Part shown: piece by piece, positions 44,278-55,127 of the stretch
Layout: each line of letters begins with the position of its first letter
Position numbering within the stretch: position 1 is the first letter of the stretch
Assembly (NCBI RefSeq): GCF_904849725.1
Contig: NC_058521.1
Span: 563,972,176-564,036,175 of the forward strand
Direction of reading: 5' to 3'
Source of the DNA: Hordeum vulgare subsp. vulgare
Lineage: Eukaryota; Streptophyta; Magnoliopsida; Poales; Poaceae
DNA length: 64,000 bases
The notes under the pieces: model-generated
Databases searched by the model: none
Seen by the model: only the letters and a program-made list of their open reading frames with translations
Told to the model about the DNA's origin: nothing
Program-made: the position numbers and the translations under genes

Positions 44278-45786
44278 TGCTCCCTATTGAGCTTGCGTTG
44301 GTTTTTCCCTTGAAGAGGGAAGGGTGATGCAGCACAGGAGCAGTAAGTATTTCCCTTAGTTTGAGAACCAAGGTATCAATCCACTAGGAGAATCGCGCCA
44401 AGTCCAAAGTACCTGCGCAAACACAAAAGAGCTTGCACCCAACGCTATAAAGGGGTTGTCAATCCCTTCAAGATTGATTGCAAAGTGAGATCTGAAGGTG
44501 GAAAGTGGAACGAAGTAAAAGTGTAAGGCTGAAAATATGGTGTGAAGTAGGCCCGGGGTCCATAGTGTTCACTAGAGGCTTCTCTCAAAATAGCAAATAT
44601 TACGGTGGGTGAACAAATTACTGTCGAGCAATTGATAGAACCGCGCAAAGTCATGACGATATCTAAGGCAATGATCATACATATAGGCATCACGTCCGAG
44701 ACAAGTAGACCGATACTTTCTGCATCTACTACTATTACTCCACACATCGACCACTATCCAGCATGCATCTAGTGTCTTGAGTTCATGACGAACAGAGTAA
44801 TGACTTAAGCAAGATGACATGATGTAGAGGGATAAACTCAAACCAATGATGAAAACCCCATCTTTTTACCCTTGATGGCAACAACACGATGCGTGCCTCG
44901 CTGCCCCTTCTGTCACTGGGAGAGGTCACCGCACGGTATGAACCCAAAACTAAGCACTTCTCCCATTGCAAGAATCATAGATCAAGTTGGCCAAACAAAA
45001 CCCACAACTCGAAGAGAATTACAAGGATATGAAATCATGCATATAAGAGATTAGAAGAAACTCAAATAAGATTCATAGATAATCTGATCATAAATCCACA
45101 ATTCATCGAATCTCGACAAACACACCGCAAAGAAGTTTACATCGGATAGATCTCCATGAAGATCAAGTAGAACTTTGTATTGAAGATCCAAGAGAGAGAA
45201 GAAGCCATCTAGCTACTAGCTATGGACCCGAAGGTCTATGGTGAACTACTCACGCATCATCGGAGAGGTAATGGTGTTGATGAAGAAGCCCTCCGTATCC
45301 GAATCCCTCCTCCGGCAGGGCACCAGAACATGCCCCAGATGGGATCTTGCAGAGACAGAAGCTTGCGGCGGCGGAAAAGTATTTTCGTGGATCTCTCTCG
45401 TAGTTTTGTAATTTTTCTGAATTTATAGGCGGAAGAGGTAGGGCAGACGAGCCACAGGGGGCCCACAAGCCTGCTAGGAGCTGGGCCCCCCTGTCCGCGC
45501 CTAGGTGGCTTGTGGGGTCCCCTAGTGGCCCATGCCTTGGTTCTCAAGTCTCGTGCGTATGTTCTGTTCCAGAAAAAATCTTTTCAGAAGTTTTATTCCG
45601 TTTGGACACCATTTAAAATCCTCCTGTGAAAAGTATCAAAAACACGGAAAAAACAGGAACTGACACTTGGCACTGAGTTAATAAGTTAGTCCCAAAAAAG
45701 ATATAAAAGGCATACAAAACATCCAAAGTTTGACAAGATAATAGCATGGAACCATCAAAAATTATAGATACGTTGGAGACGTATTA
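44278..45786 (-). repeat. 5' LTR of the non-autonomous element
   Basis: 1509 bp, closely matching 39168-40672. Its outer terminus is TA in place of the usual TG complement (plus strand ends GTATTA at 45786). TATA box CCTATAAAT near 45421-45429. Hairpin CCACAAGCC (45463-45471)/GGCTTGTGG (45507-45515) with a degraded inner stem. Confidence 0.93.
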
Positions 45787-45791
45787 GACTT

Positions 45792-46752
45792 TTTCACCCA
45801 GATCTGCGAACATGGAGGAAAAGAGAAGTAAGAATCTTGTTAAAAGGTAAGGGCAAAAACTAGGTATATGGTAAAACCTTATCGGTCCGAGAGGGTTAAT
45901 AACGGTGATGCCAATGTCCTCCTCTTCGGCTGACCATGTCTTCTGAGGCTTGAACAACACCTTCCACAATTTCTCGTGGGTAATGCGAAAAAAGTTTTGC
46001 ACGGTGGATGGATCGCCTGGATTGTAAGCCCACATCGGAGTAGCCCAACATTGACAGGGGAGGAGGCGGCGATGTAGCATTACTTGGACTACATTGGTGA
46101 GCTTGATTTTCTTCTCCAGCAAGACGGAGATACATTTTGTTAACGCCTTCACCCCTGTGGCCTCCCCCCAATCTAAGGATTTCTCCGTCCAGGACACTAG
46201 TCGGGTGGGGGGGACCAGATCTAAATGCTGGAGGTTCTGCTCCTTCCACATCACACGGCTCGGTGATATAAAACCACTCCTTTTGTCATGCTTTGACGGT
46301 GTCTATGAAGGTACTATTTGGCCACTGAACTCGCGCAAGCTTACTAATCATAGCTCCCGTGCAGTCTTCCTCCTCACCATTGACCACTTTGGGCTTCATG
46401 TTGAGGACCTTTAGAAATAAGCCAAAGTGGGGGTGGACTCGCAAGAAGGCCTCGCAAACTACGATGAAGGCCGAGATGTGCGGGAAGGAATTTGGGGGAA
46501 GATCGTGGAAATCTAACCAGTAATAGAACATTATGCCTCGAACAAAGGGGTGGAAAGGAAAACCTAGGCCCAGAAGAAAATGGAGGATGAAGACCACCCT
46601 CTCGCCATCTTTTCGCGTGGGGATGACTTGGCCCTTCTCCAGAGCATGATGGACGATATTTTTCAACAAATAACCGGAGCTCTTCAACTCCTGAATGTCC
46701 TTTTCGGTGACATAAGAGGCCTCCCACTTTCCTTTCGAGCCCAAGATGCCAT
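45792..46752 (-). pseudogene. N-terminal Transposase_28-type domain of the TatB antisense gene
   Basis: The ATG at 46752 is out of frame with the domain by one base, so a frameshift lies in the first ten codons. The domain frame (46744-46286) holds KWEASYVTEKDIQELKSSG, FILHFLLGLGFPFHPFVRGI and FPHISAFIVVCEAFLRVHPH, matching the putative gypsy-type transposon domain. A TGA at 46286, where relatives usually have Trp, splits it from KEWFYITEP. A shifted frame (46254-45784) carries LTNVVQVMLHRRLLPCQ and EKLWKVLFKPQKTW. A pyrimidine tract and AG near 45808 suggest an intron acceptor. Function of this family is unknown. Confidence 0.8.
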
Positions 46753-46885
46753 GGCCTAACTAGGAGAGAGGATCGAGGAGATTGGGGGAAGAGGAGAGCT
46801 TGGAGAGTGGAGCTTTGGGGGATGGGAATGGCAACATCGGTGTGAGATCTGTAATGCGTGAGGAGGCTATGGTGGCGGTTTTTTC

Positions 46886-46896
46886 CTTTTATAAAC
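46886..46896 (-). promoter_or_regulatory. TATA box of the antisense gene
   Basis: Minus strand GTTTATAAAAGG, about 135 bases before the ATG, with a C-rich leader between. It is the only good TATA sequence between the gene and the 3' LTR. Confidence 0.6.
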
Positions 46897-47280
46897 TGCT
46901 GAAATACCAAGAGCCCCACTACTCCGTCGTGAAGTTTGTCATTTCCTGATAAAATCGTATGGTTATGCACATGCGGGATAACCAAAATCATAAACCATAT
47001 CCCTGGAAAAGAGGGACACGATCACCGTAATGGAACATGCCAGTAAAGACTATCTTGAACCGTGCTTTCATAATGTATCATTGCCCTTGACCAGACATGG
47101 CCTTTCGTTAGAAGGGGCGTGAGGCAAAAACACTACTCGTGGTCGAACGGTTGGCTTGGAAGTTAAATTTCATCTTTATGAACATGAGAGTAACTACACT
47201 CGGTAATAGGAGGTATTATATATATATACATATATATATATACATATATATGTTCATGAGAGTAACTACACCCTGGAGGT
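46897..47280 (+). other. TatB region between antisense promoter and 3' LTR, with TA microsatellite
   Basis: No coding frame. A TA-rich microsatellite (47215-47252) lies between two copies of CATGAGAGTAACTACAC (47183-47199 and 47255-47271, 72 bases apart). The end GAGGT (47276-47280) is the target repeat of the next insertion. TatB resumes at 57437 and reaches its LTR 36 bases later. Confidence 0.7.
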
Positions 47281-48812
47281 TGATGACTCACAAGTATAGG
47301 GGATCAATCGTAGTCCTTTCGATAAGTAAGAGTGTCGAACCCAACGAGGAGTAGAAGGCTCTGATAAACGGTTTTCAGCAAGGTAATAACTGCAAGCACT
47401 GAAAGTAGCGGTAACAAGTGATGGTGAAGTGAGGTGAAAAATGTAGCAGGTGAAAAGTAACAAGTAACAAGTAGTAGCAACGGTGCAGCAAAGTGGCCCA
47501 ATCCCTTTTGTAGCAATGGACAAGCCTGAACAAAGTCTTATAGGAAGTAAAGCGCTCCCGAGGACACATAGGAATTTCTGTCATGCTAGTTTCATCATGT
47601 TCATATGATTCGCGTTCGTTACTTTGATAGTTTGATATGTGGGTGGACCAGCGCTTGGGTACTGCCCTTACTTGGACAAGCATCCCACTTATGATTAACC
47701 CCTCTCGCAAGCATCCGCAACTACGAAAGAAGAATTAAGACAACATCTAACCATAGCATTAAACTAGTGGATCCAAATCAGCCCCTTACGAAGCAACGCA
47801 TAGACTGGGCTTTAAGCTTTTGTCACTCTAGCAACCCATCATCTACTTACTACTCCCCAATGCCTTCCTCTAGGCCCAAATATGGTGAAGTGTTATGTAG
47901 TTGACGTTCAGATAACACCACTAGAGGAAAAACAACATACAACATAACAAAATACCGAACGAATACCAAATTCACATGACTATTATTAGCATGACTTATC
48001 CCATGTCCTCAGGAACAAAAGTAACTACTCACAAAGCATAATCATAATCATGATCAGAGGTGTAATGAATAGCATCAAGGATGTGAACATAAACTCTTCC
48101 ACCAAGTAATCCAACTAGCATCAACTACAAAGAGTAATCAACACCACTAGCAACCTTACAAGTACCAATCGGAGTCGCGAGACGGAGATTGGTTACAAGA
48201 GATGAACTAGGGTTTGGAGAGGAGATGGTGCTGATGAAGATGTTGATGGAGATGACTCCCCTCCAACGAGAGGAGTGTTGGTGATGACGATGGCGACGAT
48301 TTCCCCCTCCGGGAAGGAAGTTTCCTCGGCAGGATCGTCCTGCCGGAGCTCTAGATTGGTTTTGCTCAAGTTCCGCCTCGCGGCGGCGGAGAATCCACGA
48401 AAAAGCTCCACACTAAATTTTTCTCGGACGAAACCCTTCTTATAGCAAAAGAGGGGGGGCACTGTGCCACCAGGGTGCCCACAAGCCCTGTTGCCGCGGC
48501 CAGGGGGTAGGCCGCGGCAACCAGGCTTGTGGCCCCCTCGCAGCTCCCCTCTGGCACTTCTTTCGCCCAATATTTTTTATATATTCCCAAAAAATTCCAT
48601 GTTGATTTTTAGGGCATTTGGAGTTTTGCAGAATAGAGGACTCAGACTTGCTCCTTTTCCAGTCCAGAATTCCAGTTGCCAATATTCTCCCTCTTCAAAT
48701 AAACCTTGCAAAATAAGAGAGAAAAGGCATAAGTATGGTACCACAAAGTATAATAACAGTCCATAAAGCGATAAATATCAACATGAAAGCATGATGCAAA
48801 ATGGACGTATCA
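47281..48812 (-). repeat. 3' LTR of the autonomous-type Athila element
   Basis: 1532 bp; plus-strand edges TGATGACTCACAAG and ACGTATCA. TATA-type CTATAAG on the minus strand near 48446-48440. Hairpin 48479-48532: outer CCACAAGCC/GGCTTGTGG, inner perfect 12-bp GTTGCCGCGGCC/GGCCGCGGCAAC. Confidence 0.95.
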
Positions 48813-48848
48813 ACTCCCCCAAGCTTAAACCTCGCTTGTCCTCAAGCG
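48813..48848 (-). promoter_or_regulatory. Polypurine tract and pre-PPT hairpin
   Basis: Minus strand CGCTTG-AGGA-CAAGCG (48848-48833), AGG, then TTTAAGCTTGGGGGAGT next to the LTR. The stem is one pair longer than at 33793-33806. Confidence 0.8.
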
Positions 48849-50298
48849 AAAACCAAGATCCATAAACATGTCCACATGTTTAGGGATGAAGGTGTCGATA
48901 AAACATAATACGGACATGAGGGCATCATGATCACACATAGAACAACAATACATCATAAAGATTCTTATGGGAAAGTAACAATTCCTTCACAAAGCAAAGT
49001 ATGAAATAAAAACCTTACCGAGAAGTAGCCAACAACAGTCCATAGTCATTGAAGCAATTGCAATTTATCATATCATTAGAAAGAGTCAAATAAGAGCTTG
49101 TAAAGCAAATCAACATACTCAATCATCTCTTTTGTTTTCCACAATTGTTACAACTCACGTGGTACTCATGGTATCAAAGTTTCAGTTGGACACAGAGAAA
49201 GATAGGGACTTATAATTTTGCCCCCCGACCATTTACCTCAAGGGTAAAGTCAACAATAATAAAGCATAAGTACTCATCTCCAAGTTGATATATGAATATA
49301 GATCTTTCCCAAGCATATGACGTTCACCAAGATAAAGGCTAAATAAGGAATTGGTGAAGATCACCATGACTCTTACAAGAGAAAAAAGTAAAGGTACAAG
49401 ATAGGCCCTTCGCAGAGGGAAGCAGAGGTTGTCATGCGCTTTTGAGGTTTGGATGTGTGTCCTCTTAGTGCGGAGGAACGTCACTTTATATTGCCCCTGT
49501 GATAAAGAACTTTATTATGCAGTGTGTCGCTTTTATGTCTTCCTCATCACAGGTTCGTATAAAGCTTATTTCCACACACTAATAGATCATACATATTATA
49601 GAGCAATTTTTATTGCTTGCACCGATGACAACTTACTTGAAGGATCTTATTTAATCCATAGGTAGGTATGGTGGACACTCATGGCAAAACTGGGTTGAAG
49701 GTTTATGGATGCACAAGTAGTATCTCTACTTGGTGCGGGAGTTTTGGCTAATATGAGGTGGAAGCAATCGTCACATGCTAAGGGATCTCTAATCATATAA
49801 CATTGTTCAGAGCCAAGCAAACACAATTCATTATGTTGTCTTCCTTGTCCAACATCTACTTCTAGGCATGCAATAGTTTGGTGAGTGTTCACAATCATAG
49901 ATGGTGTCAGAGATGATATGTTTATATTTGAACCTCTCTTTCCTTATTACTTCTTATTAATTGCAACAATGACTGGGTCTATGTTGGTCTATTATAAACA
50001 AGTTTCAATCAACATACTTGTTATATGTGAAGCTATCACTTTCCATAAGATCATCTCATGATCTTTCATGCTATCGTTCTTTTCATACTTTTGATCATGG
50101 CACAAAACAAAGCCCTTGACTAAGATACTCTTTATTATATAGCTTGCAAGCTCAAATACATCAGGGAAGACACAATGCAAAAGACTCAAACTAAACACTA
50201 AAGACTTATTCCACTAAGAGAAGAAATAAAAACTGAAAAGGAAAGAACTAAAACAAAGGTAAAAGCAAAAGATATAAAGGTGATACGATACCAGGGAA
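48849..50298 (-). other. Long non-coding 3' region of the Athila element
   Basis: 1.45 kb with only short frames on both strands and no protein similarity. It corresponds in place to 31950-33792 of the other Athila element. Nothing else is visible. Confidence 0.65.
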
Positions 50299-50325
50299 AC
50301 TCCCCCAAGCTTGGCAAAAGCCAAG
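50299..50325 (-). promoter_or_regulatory. Internal polypurine-like motif with hairpin
   Basis: Minus strand CTTGGC-TTTT-GCCAAG (50325-50310) merges into AAGCTTGGGGGAGT-like purines (50312-50299). It begins about 20 bases after the 3' ORF stop, as in the other Athila element (31921-31949). Confidence 0.6.
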
Positions 50326-50345
50326 GGGATTGCCCATACCAATGC

Positions 50346-50732
50346 TTAGTTGTCTTCCTTTGGTGGTGATGGTGGTGGAGTCTTTGCCTTTGATTCCAAG
50401 AGAGCTATCAATCTTTGATTTATACCTTGGAGATCTGCGACATGGTTTTCCAGCAAAACAACTTCACAAGAAAGGGAAATATTGCGAGCACGAGTTGTTT
50501 CACAAAACCTCAAGAGTTCAATCAAGGATGGAGACAACACGTGGAGGAAGGGTTGGAGAAAATCCACTCCTTCAACGTCTTCAATGTTGAACATAGGTTG
50601 AACTTCCTCCCTAGCTTGGGTTTTCTCCTTAGCTTTGTCCCTGGCTTCCGTGACTTCTACTATTTTCAGATCAGCATCTACTTCTTCATGAACTTGAGGG
50701 AGATTATTCTCCCCAATAGATTCCTGAGACAT
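50346..50732 (-). CDS. Small acidic coiled-coil 3' ORF of the Athila element
   Basis: 128 codons starting MSQESIGENNLPQVHEEVDA. The N-terminal half is acidic with a KAKEKTQAREE helix. Residues about 50-75 read FNIEDVEGVDFLQPFLHVL, and the C-terminal half is a heptad-rich helix (LEHNVADL-like, LLENHVADLQGINQRLIALL) ending PPPSPPKEDN. I recognise no catalytic or membrane motif. It sits where the ATHILA ORF-1-like gene lies in the nested element (30891-31913) but is unrelated in sequence. An LTR-like module with TATATATA stands 90 bases upstream. The frame is intact in an otherwise decayed element. Confidence 0.6.
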   Translation of the reverse strand: MSQESIGENNLPQVHEEVDADLKIVEVTEARDKAKEKTQAREEVQPMFNIEDVEGVDFLQPFLHVLSPSLIELLRFCETTRARNISLSCEVVLLENHVADLQGINQRLIALLESKAKTPPPSPPKEDN

Positions 50733-50739
50733 CTTTGCT

Positions 50740-51065
50740 CTAAATCTGCGGCAGACAAAAGGCTCGAAACGAAAACAAAGAAAAACTGTGCAATACGGAG
50801 ATCAAAACCCTCGGGCGTATATATAATGATTTTTTCTAGACCAGTAGGAGTGCTCCGCAAGAAAACAGAATCCGGGAGGCACACGAGGTGCCCACAAGCC
50901 CTGTTGCCGCAGCCAGGGGGAGGCCGCGACAACCAAGCTTGTGGCCGCCTCATGCGCTCTCCGGACTGCTTTTTATTTTTCTATTTTTCCATAAATTCCA
51001 AAACGGAGAAAATTTCCTACTGGAAAAGTTTCGGAGTCCAATTACTTACCGAAACACATACCTCT
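50740..51065 (-). promoter_or_regulatory. Internal LTR-like module upstream of the 3' ORF, with TATA box
   Basis: On the minus strand: GGACTCCGAAACTTTTCCAG, AAAATAGAAAAATAAAAAG, then the hairpin 50944-50892 (CCACAAGC/GCTTGTGG; inner GTTGTCGCGGCC against GGCTGCGGCAAC with two mismatches), then TATATATA (50825-50818), a leader and the ATG at 50732. LTRs of the same element have the same order of hairpin and TATA. I infer an LTR-derived internal promoter for the 3' ORF. Confidence 0.65.
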
Positions 51066-51109
51066 TCGTTTTCAGGGTCTGAAACAGGCTGATAAACATC
51101 CCTTATGTA

Positions 51110-53158
51110 CTACTCTAGAGTTATGATATTGATGATATTGGTCTCAACATTTATGGGAGTACCAGAGATATAATGCTTGATTCTTTGCCCATTTACCACT
51201 CTAGGAAAATTACCTTCCGTGTTATTGATTTTGATGGAACCGGAACGATATACTTCCTCGACAACGTAGGGACCTTCCCATTTAGAGAGAAGCTTGCCTG
51301 CGAAGGATCTTAAGCGAGAATTGTATAGCAGGACATAATCACCTACATTGAACTCTCGTTTTTGTATTCTTTTATCGTGACATCTCTTAACCTTTTCCTT
51401 GAACAACTTGGCATTCTCATATGCCTGGGCCCTCCATTCATCTAATGAGTTGATATCAAACAACCGCTTCTCACTGGCAAGTTTGAAATCGAAGTTGAGC
51501 TCTTTGATTGCCCAATAAGATTTGTGTTCCAGCTCAAGAGGTAAATGACAGGCCTTACCGTAAACCATTTTATACGGCGACATGCCCATGGTATTCTTAT
51601 AAGCAGTTCTATAAGCCCATAGTGCATCGTCAAGTTTGCTAGACCAATTCTTTCGAGATCTATTGACAGTCTTTTGTAAGATCAATTTGATCTCCCTATT
51701 ACTCAACTCCACTTGACCACTAGACTGAGGATGATAAGGAGATGCAACTCTATGGTGGACATCATACTTAGCGAGCATCTTGCGGAAAACACCATGAATG
51801 AAGTGTGAACCGCCATCAGACATCAGATATCTAGGGACTCCAAATCTTGGGAAAATGACTTCTTTAAGAATCTTAATAGAGGTGTGGTGATCAACATTTC
51901 TAGTGGGGATAGCTTCTACCCACTTAGTGACGTAATCCACATCAACTAAGATGTGAGTATACCCATTGGAACTCGGGAAGGGTCCCATATAATCAAAGCC
52001 CCAGACATCAAATGGTTCAATGAGAAGTGAATAGTTCATAGTCATTTCCTGACGTTTACTAATGTTCCCTATTCTTTGGCATTCGTCACAAGATAGGACA
52101 AACTTACGGGCATCCTTGAAGAGAGTGGGCCAATAGAAACCTGACTGCAATACCTTATGAGCAATTCTGCCTCCAGCATGGTGTCCTCCGTAGGCTTCGG
52201 AATGACACTTCTGCAAGATCTGTCCCTGTTCATGTTCAGGCACACAACGTCTAATAACACCATGTACTCCTTCCTTATAAAGGTGAGGATCATCCCAAAA
52301 GTAGTGTCTCAAATCAAATAAGAATTTCTTCTTTTGCTGGTAGGTGAAACTGGGTGGTATGTATTTCGCTATGATATAGTTTGCGTAATCAGCATACCAC
52401 GGTGCACTATGTGAAGTACGGATGACATTCAATTGCTCATCAGGAAAGCTGTCATCAATAGGTCGTGGGTCATCAAGGACATTCTCTAGCGTGGACAAGT
52501 TATCTGCTACAGGGTTATCAGCACCCTTTCGGTCAACAACGTGCAAATCAAATTCCTGTAGCAGGAGAACCCATCTGATTAGCCTAGGCTTAGCGTCCTT
52601 CTTCTCCATAAGGTACTTAATAGTAGCATGATCAGAGTGAATAATGACTTTGGAGTCAACTATATAAGATCTGAACTTTTCACATGCAAACACGACTGCT
52701 AAAAATTCCTTCTCCGTAGTGGCATAGTTTCTTTGGGCACTGTCTAGAGTTTTAATAGCGTAGTGAATATCATTCAACTTCTTGTCAACTCTTTGTCCTA
52801 GAACAACACCAGCAGCATAATCACTAGCGTCGCACATGATTTCAAAGGGCAAGTTCCAATCAGGTGGTTGAACAATAGGCACGGTTATCAAGGCCCTCTT
52901 AAGTATTTCGAAAGCTTCCTCACAATCGTCATCAAAAACAAAAGGAACATCCTTCTGCAAGAGGTTGGTAAGAGGCCTAGAAATCTTAGAGAAGTCTTTA
53001 ATGAACCTTCTATAGAAACCAGCATGACCTAGAAAACTTTGTATACCTCTGATATCTGTGGGGCAAGGCATTTTCTCAATTGCATCAACCTTAGCCTTAC
53101 CAACTTCAATGCCTTTCTCAGAGATTTTGTGCCCTAAGACGATGCCTTCATTAACCAT
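51110..53158 (-). pseudogene. pol: Athila pol: end of RT, RNase H and integrase
   Basis: 682 codons after a stop at 53174-53176. RT thumb: [10 protein letters not shown] and [16 protein letters not shown]. RNase H (Ty3 type): [36 protein letters not shown], and [20 protein letters not shown]. Integrase: zinc-binding His/Cys part ([12 protein letters not shown], then CDECQ), catalytic core with Asp in [12 protein letters not shown], Asp in [10 protein letters not shown] and Glu in [13 protein letters not shown], then the C-terminal fold ending near [14 protein letters not shown]. No chromodomain is visible. The D,D,E triad is intact. Because the preceding RT is cut off by a stop, this part would not be made as a polyprotein. 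Confidence 0.92.
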
Positions 53159-53173
53159 GAAGTGGCACTTCTC

Positions 53174-54403
53174 CTAGTTCAAGACGAGGTTGGTATCTTT
53201 GCATCTCTGTAAGACTCGATCAAGGTTGCTGAGGCAATCGTCAAAGGAAGAACCGTAAACAGAGAAATCATCCATGAAAACCTCAACAATCTTTTCACAA
53301 AAGTCAGAGAATATTGCCATCATACATCTTTGAAAGGTGGCAGGTGCATTGCATAAGCCAAAAGGCATACGTCTATAAGCAAAGGTACCGAAGGGGCAGG
53401 TGAAAGTGGTTTTCTCCTGATCAGATTGTGCAACAGGTATTTGCGATAAACCCGAATAACCGTCTAGAAAGCAGAAGTATGTGTGTTTAGATAGCCTTTC
53501 TAGCATTTGGTCGATAAACGGCAAAGGATAATGGTCTTTCCTGGTTGCCTTGTTCAGTTTCCGGAAGTCTATCACCATCCTATAGCCAGTAATAATCCTC
53601 TGTGGGATTAGTTCATTCTTATCATTAGGAATGACGGTGATGCCTCCCTTCTTAGGTACGCAATGTACTGGACTTACCCAATCACTATGAGCAACAGGAT
53701 AAATGGTTCCTCCTTCTAGAAGCTTTAATATTTCTTTTCTCACGACCTCTTTCATCCTCGGATTTAATCTCCGTTGATGATCAGCAACTGGCTTAGAATC
53801 AGGATCGGTTTTAATCTTGTGCTGACATAGAGTGGGACTAATACCCTTGAGATCATCAAGAGTACATCCAATAGCAGCACGGTGCTTCCTCAAAGTTTTT
53901 AATAACTTCTTCTCTTCGTCATTCGAGAGGTGAGCACTAATAATAACAGGATATATCTCCTTCTCGTCAAGATAGTCATACTTAAGTGTATATGGTAACT
54001 GTTTTAGCTCGAACACAGGATCACCCTTTGGTGGGGGAAGATCCCCAAGCAGTTCAACAGGCAGATTATTCTTGAGAATAGGATATTGTTCTAAAACAAT
54101 TTTATCTATCTCATCTCTTTCATCCATATGCATATCATTTTCATGCTCAAGCAGATATTGCTCTAAAGGATCCATAGGAGGTACGACAATAGAGGTAAGA
54201 GCAATCATTTCATCCCTACCAGATGACTCTTTTTCATGAGGTTGCCTTCCAAACTTGGAGAAGTTAAATTCATGAGACACACCCTCGAAACTAACAGTGA
54301 TAGTCTGTTTAACGCAATCAATATGAGCATTGACAGTGTTGATAAAGGGTCTACCAAATATGATGGGACAAAAGCTAACTTGTGCAGTAGCAAGGACAGG
54401 AAA
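53174..54403 (-). pseudogene. pol: Athila pol: protease end and reverse transcriptase palm
   Basis: The frame opens near 54403 after a one-base frameshift in the protease and ends in a TAG at 53174-53176, where relatives usually have Trp. It contains FNFSKFGRQPHEKE, CTLDDLKGISPTLCQHKI, VSPVHCVPKKGGITV, RMVIDFRKLNKATRKDHYPL, FLDGYSGLSQIPVA, and FGTFAYRRMPFGLCNAPATF. The catalytic loop reads VFMDDFSVYG, so the YxDD box is FMDD. These are RT motifs 1 to 5 of Ty3/Gypsy elements. The rest of RT continues in frame at 53158. Confidence 0.9.
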
Positions 54404-55122
54404 TCAGTAGGATACTTCGTCTTACCACACAGGACTTCTACATCTCTCACAATTCCCACAGGGCAGATAGTGTCTCTATTAGCTAGCGTAATAGTGACAT
54501 CAATGGGTTCTAACTCAGCAGGTGCAATCTCATCCTTGATTTCATCATATAGGGACCGGGGTATTGCACTAACACTAGCACCCATATCACATAAACCATG
54601 ATAGCAGTGATCTCCTATCTTAACAGAAACAACGGGCAAGCCAACTACAGGTCCGTATTTGTCTTTTGCGTGAGGTTTAGCAATTCTCGCGGAGTCCTCA
54701 CAGAATTTGATAACATGCTCGTCAATGTCTCCGGTTAAGAGATCTTTGATAATAGCAACACTAGGTTCAACTCTAATTTCCTCAGGGGGTGCAAGTGGTC
54801 TAATGTAACCCCTACGTATCACAGTTGGAGCTTTAGAATAATCCTTTTTCCTAGCAGGGTAAGGTGGTTTCTCAGCGTAGGAACAAGGAACAATAGGATC
54901 ACTAAAGGAAATGACTTTCTCTTCAACTAGATTGGGTTTAACTATGTTGACTTCTACAGGAGGATGATACTTAAACCACTTCTCTTTGGGAAGATCAATA
55001 TGAGTAGCAAAAGATTCACATGGAGAAGCTACTATCTCAGAGTCAAGTCCATACTTAGCGCTAAAATCTCTAGAAGTGTTTGTTTCAACAAAAGATTTAA
55101 CGCAATCAAATTGGAAATTCAT
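54205..55122 (-). pseudogene. Athila gag C-terminus and aspartic protease
   Basis: 305 codons. The first 150 residues (CVKSFVETN, FATHIDLPKEKWFKYHPP, RRGYIRPLAPPEE) are the linker. The protease begins about residue 165: LPVVSVKIGDHCYHGLCDMG, with DMGAS as the active-site loop. After KYPTDFL (near 54405) a one-base frameshift changes frame, and the last 55 residues are read out of frame. The correct frame continues in 53174-54403. Confidence 0.87.
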
Positions 55123-55127
55123 ACCTC

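Larger units (their letters stand above)
39168..45786 (-). mobile_element. Non-autonomous Athila-type (Sabrina/WHAM-like) element, gag-like ORF only
   Basis: A complete 6619-bp element on the minus strand framed by GACTT (39163-39167 and 45787-45791). Parts in minus-strand order: LTR (45786-44278), primer site (44267-44250), gag-like frame (44050-43348), non-coding 2.6 kb, polypurine tract near 40673-40690, LTR (40672-39168). No protease, RT, RNase H or integrase is present. The LTRs look highly similar by eye, so the insertion is relatively recent. It lies in an exon of the TatB antisense gene. Confidence 0.93.
21572..46752 (-). pseudogene. Antisense multi-exon gene of TatB (Transposase_28-type), split by two insertions
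   Basis: The gene runs on the minus strand from an ATG at 46752-46750 to a stop at 21572. Its pieces are 46752-45792, 39167-38748, 38715-38449 region, 37983-36351 (coiled coil, duplicated) and 21848-21572, interrupted by the element 39168-45786 and the Copia element 21849-36345. Order of parts: an N-terminal putative gypsy-type transposon domain (Pfam Transposase_28), an acidic low-complexity segment, coiled coil with introns, and a conserved C-terminal tail. Such genes lie antisense at the 3' side of Tat elements in grasses; their role is unknown. Frameshifts and stops throughout show it is dead. The TATA box at 46886-46896 indicates it once had its own promoter. Confidence 0.78.

Noticed and set aside
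47215..47252. Repeat array that could be mistaken for CRISPR-like spacing
   Set aside because: It is a plain TA microsatellite with one flanking duplication. No unique spacers occur, and the genome is plant.
52422..52631. Plus-strand open frame within pol
   Set aside because: It lies opposite the RNase H region of a clear minus-strand pol and has no independent support. The same applies to 54236-54601 and 13201-13929 over other pol genes.
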